Source: Lutraria lutraria (lineage: Eukaryota; Mollusca; Bivalvia; Venerida; Mactridae). From it: DNA of 64,000 nt. The stretch's first letter is position 1. Every line of letters begins with the position of its first letter. A model generated the notes under the pieces. It searched no databases, was not told the DNA's origin, and saw nothing but the letters and a program-made list of their open reading frames with translations. The translations under genes and the position numbers were made by a program. Location: contig CAXIEG010000593.1 in NCBI GenBank assembly GCA_964023205.1, forward strand, positions 1-64,000, given 5' to 3'. Shown here one piece after another: positions 57,954 through 64,000 of the stretch.

Positions 57954-59288
57954 TTAATACCTTATACCCCCTGGTCTACCTCCCTCCCTACTCTCCCTTT
58001 TAAGAGTCTCGAGGTCGATTTGAATATTCTGAATCATTTCCTCTAGGCTCTTAAGGTTAGGACTGTCTTGCACAGCACTAACTGTAACAGGAGGCTCGTA
58101 GTCAGTTGCGCTGTACAACTGGATAGATTTTTGGGGTTCGCTATCCATTGCCTGCTTGCAATACTGGAACATTCGCACCTCATTCATGGCTTCCTCAAGT
58201 GTTGAGAACCCACGCATGAATGCACTCAGTCCAGCGGCTTTGTCCAATAATCCCTGACAAAACCTGGATATAACCTGATTGTTGGAATATGAATCGGGGA
58301 GATTCACAAACGACCGAGTTGCCATCTGCTGCACCCTTTCCGCCCATTCTTCCAACGACTCATTTTTGCTTTGAACTGATTGGTAGAATTTGGACTGTGC
58401 AGCGCCGGGCAGTTCTTCTGCTCCAAATCTTGTGGTCAGCCTACACATCATTTGTTGATATGACATAGCTGAGTCACCCTTCAGCAGCATTGCACAGTAA
58501 GACAAAGCCTGGTCTGTCAAACAGTGCAATAGACAGTCCCTACACATTTCTTCAGTCCATGTGCATGTTTCGGCAAATCGTCTGAATTTCAACTCAAATG
58601 CTGGCCAATTGCTTTTGCCATCGAAAACAAGAGTTTTTGGTAAACTCTTTATGGCAAGCAAAAAGGCTTTATTGGAATTGATGTGTGGGTCATCTTCTCT
58701 GTTTTCCAAGTCCCCTCTTCTCACATCTTGTAAGTCAGCATGCACCTCAGCCATTTGCGGCCCAAGTGTAAGCTGCTTAGCGTCGAGGTATGAGACTGGT
58801 CTCTTGCTGCTGGTCTCTTCTTGGTCTCCATGGCTAGCTGGAAGCCACTTCGACCTAGGTGTGATTCGGCGTCTTGTACCAGTGTCTAAGTTCCTTAAGG
58901 AATCTTCCAACTCCCTAATCTTAGCTTCATATGAATCACATGGTACATCTGGAAGCTCAGATATAGACGATGTGTCTACACCCATAGTTTCCCTTCGATG
59001 CGAGGTTGGTGTCTTAGTTGGCGTCTGGTCCTGCGCCACCCACGGTTTCACTCCCCCAATTGCGGCAGAATGAACAGCAGGTGAGAAATCCAACATCTCC
59101 AGAGTGGTTGCTGGTAATTTCCTCCGTATCAGCACTTCTAGTAGGTATTTGGTAATGGTACCCCCCTCCTGCCTAATATTTACAATATGGCCTGCCCACT
59201 TATGGCCCACCCCAGGTATACACATTAACTCAGTTTCTGTACAAGAATTAACCCTAATCTGGGGACAATAGGCCATAATTGCAAACAA
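57954..59288 (-). CDS. Gag-like protein of the LTR element
   Basis: An intact 444-codon frame. The middle carries the Ty3/Gypsy capsid signature: FDGKSNWPAFELKFRRFAE, then a Cys/Leu-rich block (CRDCLLHCLTDQALSYCAML), RLTTRFGAEELPGAAQSKF and ESLEEWAERVQQMATRSF. Capsid proteins of this type assemble the intracellular particle that packages element RNA. There is no zinc knuckle before the stop, because the frame ends in GGRPGG just where the RNase H fragment begins; the deletion probably removed the nucleocapsid end. The N-terminus holds a KWAGHIVNIRQEGG helix-hairpin-helix-like stretch. Confidence 0.85.
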   Translation of the reverse strand: MFAIMAYCPQIRVNSCTETELMCIPGVGHKWAGHIVNIRQEGGTITKYLLEVLIRRKLPATTLEMLDFSPAVHSAAIGGVKPWVAQDQTPTKTPTSHRRETMGVDTSSISELPDVPCDSYEAKIRELEDSLRNLDTGTRRRITPRSKWLPASHGDQEETSSKRPVSYLDAKQLTLGPQMAEVHADLQDVRRGDLENREDDPHINSNKAFLLAIKSLPKTLVFDGKSNWPAFELKFRRFAETCTWTEEMCRDCLLHCLTDQALSYCAMLLKGDSAMSYQQMMCRLTTRFGAEELPGAAQSKFYQSVQSKNESLEEWAERVQQMATRSFVNLPDSYSNNQVISRFCQGLLDKAAGLSAFMRGFSTLEEAMNEVRMFQYCKQAMDSEPQKSIQLYSATDYEPPVTVSAVQDSPNLKSLEEMIQNIQIDLETLKRESREGGRPGGIRY

Positions 59289-59714
59289 TCAGTTTCAGGT
59301 TGATGGGGCCCTACAGTGCTTTGATTACAGAAAAACTATCGCAACCACGGACAATCAACTGATCGCTTTAACAGAGTATATTTCGTTGTGAAATACCCTC
59401 CAACCAACGTAAACAATTAGAATAACGATAATTCTTACTTGTTTCCACCACTGAATACCTATCTCCCTATCTCTTCTTATCACTCTGATGATTTATAAAA
59501 ATCGACAAGGAATTGGCAAAATTTTCTGGTCTAAAACACGGACAATTGGACCGCGAATGTGTAGTAAAACCAGATCAATTACACAGGAATGTGTGGCCAA
59601 TTATCTCAAGGGATAGTGGCTTTGCCAAACACGGTTTAAATATAAGTTTAGATAATAAACCCACGAATTGAACCAAATTTGTGATTCCAAAACGCTTGGA
59701 ATGGGTTCGTTAAA

Positions 59715-59728
59715 CACCGCTGCCACCA
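59715..59728 (-). promoter_or_regulatory. Primer-binding site of the LTR element
   Basis: In minus sense tggtggcagcggtg lies 2 bp after the 5' LTR. It starts with TGG as required to pair with a tRNA CCA end. The priming tRNA was not identified. Confidence 0.65.
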
Positions 59729-59730
59729 GT

Positions 59731-59985
59731 AAAGTAATTGTCAGTTTAATCAGGCTTACTATGGGCCTTACTGTGGGAATAATTACCTGGGTCTTCAGTG
59801 GTGGTAATCGTTATTCTAAGAGTATAATACTAAGACCACAAGCACGTCTTGTCTCTCGCTCGCCAGGCTTCCGAATGACTTCGCGCCATATCAGATCTCG
59901 TAAAGCGTCTCTAGTTACGAGATCGACCCAGATCACGCACCGACTTCCGGAAGAGCGGATCGGCCGCTTATGCAAATTCACTACA
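59731..59985 (-). repeat. 5' LTR (255 bp)
   Basis: Partner of 55937-56191 with one visible mismatch, flanked by gtact on the outside and the primer-binding site on the inside. Confidence 0.9.
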
Positions 59986-59990
59986 GTACT

Positions 59991-60210
59991 ATAACTCAAT
60001 TCTAAATGACACATTAATTTGTTCATTCATGCATGTTATTTTATTTTATATAATATATATTCCGCCCTTTAACGTAACGTCAAATATTACATGACGTCAC
60101 GTCCGTTGTTTGTTATTATGTATTATTCTGACGAAGGCTAAATGCCGAAACGTTAAGAAACATAAAGAATTTTTTAACACGTGTTGTTGTTGTTTTAACT
60201 GTATTGTAAT
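59991..60210 (+). repeat. Right pLTR, second part (after the LTR insertion)
   Basis: It continues from 55936 exactly where the LTR element interrupts it (ataactcaattctaaatgac) to actgtattgtaat, then host sequence resumes. It contains the second hammerhead-like motif. Confidence 0.9.
60116..60165 (+). ncRNA. Hammerhead ribozyme-like motif in right pLTR
   Basis: Same core as at 52803 (CTGACGA, ggc taaat gcc, GAA, acgt). The outer stem I is one pair longer, ttatgt pairing with acataa. It lies at the 3' end of the PLE, where it could process the element transcript. Confidence 0.65.
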
Positions 60211-60758
60211 GTAACAATGTAAACAATTCTAGTTTACAGTCCGTCACGTGTACATTATCTGATAGGATTGTTAGACTTTGTTATAGTGATTTATTTAACT
60301 GTTTGAATTATTCACAACTTGAACATCTTTGTATCATTGGTTCCTACAGGTTAGATAACAAAACAATGAAAACATTGACGTCTACAGTGAAATCTCTTCC
60401 ATGTCTCAAGTCACTAGAACTGTGGTACATGAAGTTACCTGATGATGTTTCATTACAACTACATCCTCAGGTAACACAAGTGAAGATAAAGCTGGAGTTT
60501 GTCACAATGAGTCGTCAATGTTTTCATCGTTTTATTGAAAGTTGTGTAAATATTTCTGATATAAAAGTTGAGTTACATGGATGTCAGATTACATCAGTTG
60601 ATGGAGAAACTCACAGTGTACTGTCAGTGGAGGAGATAGAGAAGTCATTGAAGGAGTCTGTGAAATACATGTCTGAACATCTTGAATCAATATCTACAAT
60701 AAACATCACATGTAAACATGATGACAGGTTATACTTTGAAACAAGAAGTTGCCAGTAA
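60211..60758 (+). pseudogene. NLR-like gene exon 5, part c: LRR continuation after the insertion
   Basis: In frame with the host stop TAA at 60756-60758. It starts NNVNNSSLQSVTCTLSDR and continues SQLEHLCIIGSYRLDNKTM, LPCLKSLELWYMKLPDD and VKYMSEHLESISTINIT, regular Leu-rich repeats like those at the end of part b. Joining to 52622 at the duplicated atgt.aca keeps the frame, so part b and c were one exon before the Penelope insertion. The reading ends normally. It is separated from its 5' half by 7.6 kb of transposon. Confidence 0.8.
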
Positions 60759-61389
60759 ATGATTTTGTTGTGTTTTTGTAAACATTTCATGTAAAAAGTT
60801 GACTTTATAAGCAACTTTGATGAAGGCATCAACAAAATGAAAGAATTTCACGTGGACAAAAATGATCATAACTTTTTTATTCCTCAACGGAAACATGTCA
60901 TGTGACCATTTATTTTCTTAATTAGATCATTTCCTCCATTATGAGACACATTTTATTGCAAAAATCGGAAAAAGGTTTCTTTGCATTTTTGGTGGTCTTG
61001 TAAATATTTTCTGAAAAAATTTTTTTTTTTTTTTTTTTAATTATAGGAGATTAAGTTTTGACTTTTTAGATTTATTTACCTGTATATGGAGCTTTTATAT
61101 TAAACATTTTTTTATTATTTGATTTGAAGAAAATAGATTTTAATGAAATGAAGGCCTACAGTTTGCCTACTGTATTTGTTCCTTTCAGAAGCGAATTGTT
61201 CAAACTTATTGTTTATTGAATTATTGACTTTTATTTATGGATATATATTTCTTTTTTTTTTCAATTGTTTTTCAGTTGTCCTGGCTTTATCAGATTTTTT
61301 TTCATTTTTAAATGTCTGCATGTGCTTGAGGTATATTTAGTTATATCATAGAGTAAATTAATTTGGATTATACAACAAAAAACACAAAT
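60759..61389. other. 3' flank of the receptor gene, no further gene seen
   Basis: AT-rich sequence with T runs (a run of about 20 T near 61019-61038). It may include the 3' UTR; no certain polyadenylation signal was picked. Confidence 0.5.
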
Positions 61390-61530
61390 ATACGAACTAG
61401 TATTATTACTTTATTTGCCTACGTTTCGGCGCAACCGCCTTTACTCAAGACATAACAATAAAATAAAAAAATAACGGAAGTTACGTCATAATGATTATCA
61501 TATTAAACGTAACGTAAAAGGGCGGGAATG
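61390..61530 (-). repeat. Inverted PLE terminal-repeat fragment with degenerate hammerhead
   Basis: In minus sense it reads cgcccttttacgttacgttt, tatgacgtaac and ttattgttatgt, collinear with the pLTR at 52750-52810. Then comes cttgagtaaaggcggttgcg ccgaaacgta (61417-61456). The stem II gcgcc/ggcg and GAAAC core are kept, but CTGANGA is altered to cttgagta, so the ribozyme is probably inactive. It precedes the second PLE in opposite orientation, an arrangement known for PLE 5' ends. Confidence 0.65.
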
Positions 61531-61589
61531 TGTGCAGTACAATAACAAAATGTAATTAGTGTTACGCTTTCGGATTTAAGAAATACAAA

Positions 61590-63045
61590 TATATCCTATA
61601 TTTAAATATAGAGAAACCGACTTGTTGGTTTCGTTTCTTAGATGATATATTTTTAATATGGGATCACACTTTGAAAGACCTTCAATAATTTATAGACCAG
61701 ATAAACGGATTGCATCCTACAATTAAATTCACCCACAGCATATCAAAAGAAAATGTGTCCTTCTTGGATGTATCCGTATCGAAAGGAACTGATCTTAGTA
61801 TAAAGACGGACATTCATATCAAAAGAACAGATAATCACCAATATTTACCGTACAGTTCATCGCATCCAAAACGCTGCAAAGACGGAATACCCTTTAGTCA
61901 AGCAAAACGTTATCGACGAATAATTTCGGATGATGAAATTTTCAGTAAATCATTGTGTGAATTACATCGTTATGTCAAGGACAGGGATTACCCGGACTCC
62001 GTCATCAAAGATGCATTTGAAAAAGTTTCACGGATGTCGCAAGAGGATGCTTTGCAGCAATCTTCACAAGAAAAGGCACGTGGTATACCGTTCACAATGA
62101 CATACAATCCGTCGCTTCCTGACATTGGTGCAACAATCAATAAATATTGGGACCTTTTGAGTTTGTCATCGAGTTTTACTGTGAAAAATATTCATAAATT
62201 CTTTAAACGTATATTAGCTTTCAGACGACCTAAAAGCCTTCATGACTATTTAACAAGTAACCTCCGCCGGTTTGTTTTTGCCGCGCCGGTCTTTGTCAAA
62301 TACAGCCCCCACTTTTACGCGTTTTTGAGAAACAAAAACATTATTAAATTGTAGGACTTAGTTACTTATTAAAATATTGTAAGTCCCATGTTTCTATATT
62401 TACTAGTTTTCTTGAAAAATACAAAGAAAAACTGTCTTTGCCATGGCACACTACCTTCCCCCGTCTTACAATAAAAAATCTTATCATAAGATTATATTGA
62501 TATTTATGCATGCACTTATTTTATCAAAGAAAATTAATAATTTGAATTCAAAAAAATGTTTTTAAGATAATTTAGTACAAATATTTCTAAAACGGACCAA
62601 AACATTTACTCGTCTGGAAGTTGTGGTAGTACTAGATGTACTCACTGCAAATCTATCAACAATAGTTCGGATTTTTCTAGTTCAGTCACAGGCGAAACCT
62701 TTCAATTACGTGTTGATACTAACTGTAAAACTAAGAACGTTATATATTTGATTACCTGTAAAAGATGTAAAAAACAATATGTTGGTCAGACTACACAAAA
62801 CGTTTCTAAACGTATGAATAATCATAGCTATGATATTTGTAACTTTACAGCTTTCCTGCTTTTTCCTCTTTGGTTGCAACACATTTTAATGACACTTCTC
62901 ATATATTGGCAGATTTTTCTTTTATGCCTATTGATATCGTTAAAAATCGCCTTTGTGAAGAAACCTTTAGGATTTATAAACTCAAAACTCTTTATCCTAA
63001 TGGTTTAAATTCGAAAGTTTTTTTAATGCTAAAGAATAACTATGT
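61590..63045 (+). mobile_element. Second Penelope-like element, 5'-truncated
   Basis: The copy starts inside the RT. PTCWFRFLDDIFLIWD (61617-61664) is motif C with Asp-Asp, followed by an in-frame stop. Next are LHPTIKFTHSISKENVSFLD, NHQYLPYSSSHPKRCKDGIP, YNPSLPDIGATINKYWDLL and RRPKSLHDYLTSNL, open to 62262. After an insertion the endonuclease resumes: CGSTRCTHC, NVIYLITCKRCKKQYVGQT, SKRMNNH (to 62826). A frameshift follows, then VATHFNDTSHILADFSFMP and LCEETFRIYKLKTLYPNGLN with the conserved Glu. The intact order shows which piece is inverted in the first PLE. Confidence 0.85.
62265..62590 (+). other. Insertion or unrelated segment inside the second PLE
   Basis: After DYLTSNLRR the expected zinc-knuckle region is delayed by about 325 bp of sequence (62265-62590) without PLE similarity. 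The open frame runs on to a stop at 62352-62354. The inserted sequence is AT-rich and carries no recognised ends. Confidence 0.55.
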
Positions 63046-63281
63046 AGTTAAGTTTCGCTTTCGTTGTGTCCTATTTTTATATCATAGAAACTTATGTATG
63101 AAAGAATTTTGATATAATGTTCTTGACAAAATTTTCATATTTCTACTGAAATGCTTGACTTGATTGTTTTATGAATTTGTTATTTAGTTAATCACTTGTA
63201 GTACATGTATTGCTTTGTTATAAATGTCTTAACAAGTATATGGTTAAAAATAATTGTGCATGCTTAATTGCTCAGTGTTTA
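63046..63281. other. AT-rich spacer
   Basis: Possible 3' tail of the second PLE; no recognisable element. Confidence 0.5.
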
Positions 63282-64000
63282 CCCAACACCATAATACAAC
63301 ATATACACATGTTACCCAACATCACAATACAACATATACACATGATACCCAACACCATAATACAACACGTTCACATGATACCCAACATCATAATACAACA
63401 CATACACAAGATACCCAACACCATAATACAAAACATACACATGATACCCAGCATAATAATACAACACATACACATGATACCCAACACCATAATACAACAC
63501 ATACACATGATACCCAACACCATAATACAACACATACACATGATACCCAACACCATAATACAACATATACACATGTTACCCAACACCATAATACAACACA
63601 TACACATGATACCCAACACCATAATACAACACATGGTACCCAACATAATAATACAACACATAGACATTATACCCAAAACCATAATACAACACATACACAT
63701 GATACCCAACACCATAATACAACACATACACATGATACCCAACACCATAATACAACATATACACATGATACCCAACACCATAATACAACACATACACATG
63801 ATACCCAACACCATAATACAACACATGGTACCCAACATAATAATACAACACATAGACATTATACCCAACACCATAATACAACACATGATATTCAACATGA
63901 TAATACAACACATACACATTATACCCAACACCATACTACAACACATGATACCCAACATAATAATACAACACATACACATGATACCCAAAACCATAATACA
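63282..64000. repeat. 33-bp minisatellite, open at window end
   Basis: The unit cccaacaccataatacaaca plus catacacatgata is repeated more than 20 times with few changes. Some units are shortened (cacatggtacccaacataat and similar variants), and pairs of short units recur as a small higher-order pattern. Because 33 is divisible by 3, long repeated open frames appear on the minus strand; they are not genes. Confidence 0.95.

Larger units (their letters stand above)
55937..59985 (-). mobile_element. Ty3/Gypsy-like LTR retrotransposon, internally deleted, nested in the PLE
   Basis: The element is complete in outline on the minus strand: 255-bp LTRs at both ends, a 5-bp target duplication gtact (55932-55936 and 59986-59990), a primer-binding site next to the 5' LTR and a polypurine tract next to the 3' LTR. 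The inside is only 3.5 kb. It holds a long gag ORF, then short fragments of RNase H and integrase; protease and reverse transcriptase are absent. It must have moved with help from a related full element. In the minus sense the LTRs start TGTAGTG. Confidence 0.9.
52623..60210 (+). mobile_element. Penelope-like element inserted in the LRR exon (split by an LTR element)
   Basis: Direct terminal repeats of about 276 bp (pLTRs) bound the element: 52623-52898 on the left and 55883-55936 plus 59991-60210 on the right. Between them lie a PLE N-terminal ORF, a Penelope-type RT and a GIY-YIG endonuclease. The host flanks carry an 8-bp near-duplication (atgtgaca at 52615-52622, atgtaaca at 60209-60216), as expected of a target-site duplication with one change. 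The EN+ PLE class with pLTR and hammerhead motifs is well described in animals. The RT catalytic motif is missing and part is inverted, so this copy cannot encode a working enzyme. Confidence 0.85.

Noticed and set aside
58561..59073. 170-codon plus-strand frame
   Set aside because: It is the antisense shadow of the gag ORF on the minus strand, which has clear family motifs.
63312..63994. Three overlapping minus-strand frames of 86-207 codons with Met-Cys-Tyr-Val repeats
   Set aside because: All frames of a 33-bp repeat without stop codons are open. There is no start context, domain or splice evidence.

Overview
The window looks like nuclear genomic DNA of a mollusc, most likely a bivalve. 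It is AT-rich and mostly non-coding. It has spliceosomal introns with GT..AG ends, tRNA-derived SINEs, non-LTR and Penelope-like retroelements, kilobase satellite DNA, and Helentron/'pearl'-type repeats ending in a GGCC hairpin and CTCTTG. The one real host gene is a HEPN-NACHT-LRR immune-receptor-type gene, a class expanded in bivalves. No bacterial, organellar or viral genome features are seen, and the species cannot be named from sequence alone.

Layout. 1-11 kb: AT-rich intergenic DNA with tRNA-derived remnants and a repeat family present in direct and inverted copies, which together form a large broken palindrome (about 4.3-11 kb). A compact hammerhead-ribozyme-like motif lies at 7.58 kb. 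11-31 kb: intergenic DNA with fragments of three non-LTR retrotransposons (13 kb, 17-18.8 kb, 24 kb; all minus strand), SINEs, two tRNA-Ala-like sequences, a possible TIR-bounded element carrying a decayed coding region (19.5-23.3 kb), microsatellites and short tandem repeats. 31.4-43.4 kb: a satellite array whose unit of about 1.16 kb is itself a trimer of related monomers of about 370-405 bp. The same monomer family is dispersed at 10 and 29 kb.

43.9-60.8 kb: the receptor gene on the plus strand. Exon 1 encodes a short hydrophobic leader ending in a 2A-like ribosome-skipping motif. Exons 2-3 encode a DZIP3-type HEPN domain, exon 4 a coiled coil, and exon 5 NACHT followed by a leucine-rich-repeat-like region. 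Splice phases agree across all four introns. This copy is broken: there is a frameshift/small deletion after the NACHT core, and a Penelope-like element (PLE) is inserted in the last exon. The PLE contains hammerhead-like motifs in its terminal repeats, is internally inverted, and was itself split by a young deletion-derivative Ty3/Gypsy-like LTR element on the minus strand. Removing both insertions restores a continuous exon frame across the site. Introns 1-3 each carry one Helentron/pearl-like repeat in the same orientation.

60.8-64 kb: a second, 5'-truncated PLE headed by an inverted PLE terminal-repeat fragment, then a 33-bp minisatellite that runs off the end of the window.

All functional statements come from reading motifs in the sequence. 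No database or folding program was run.
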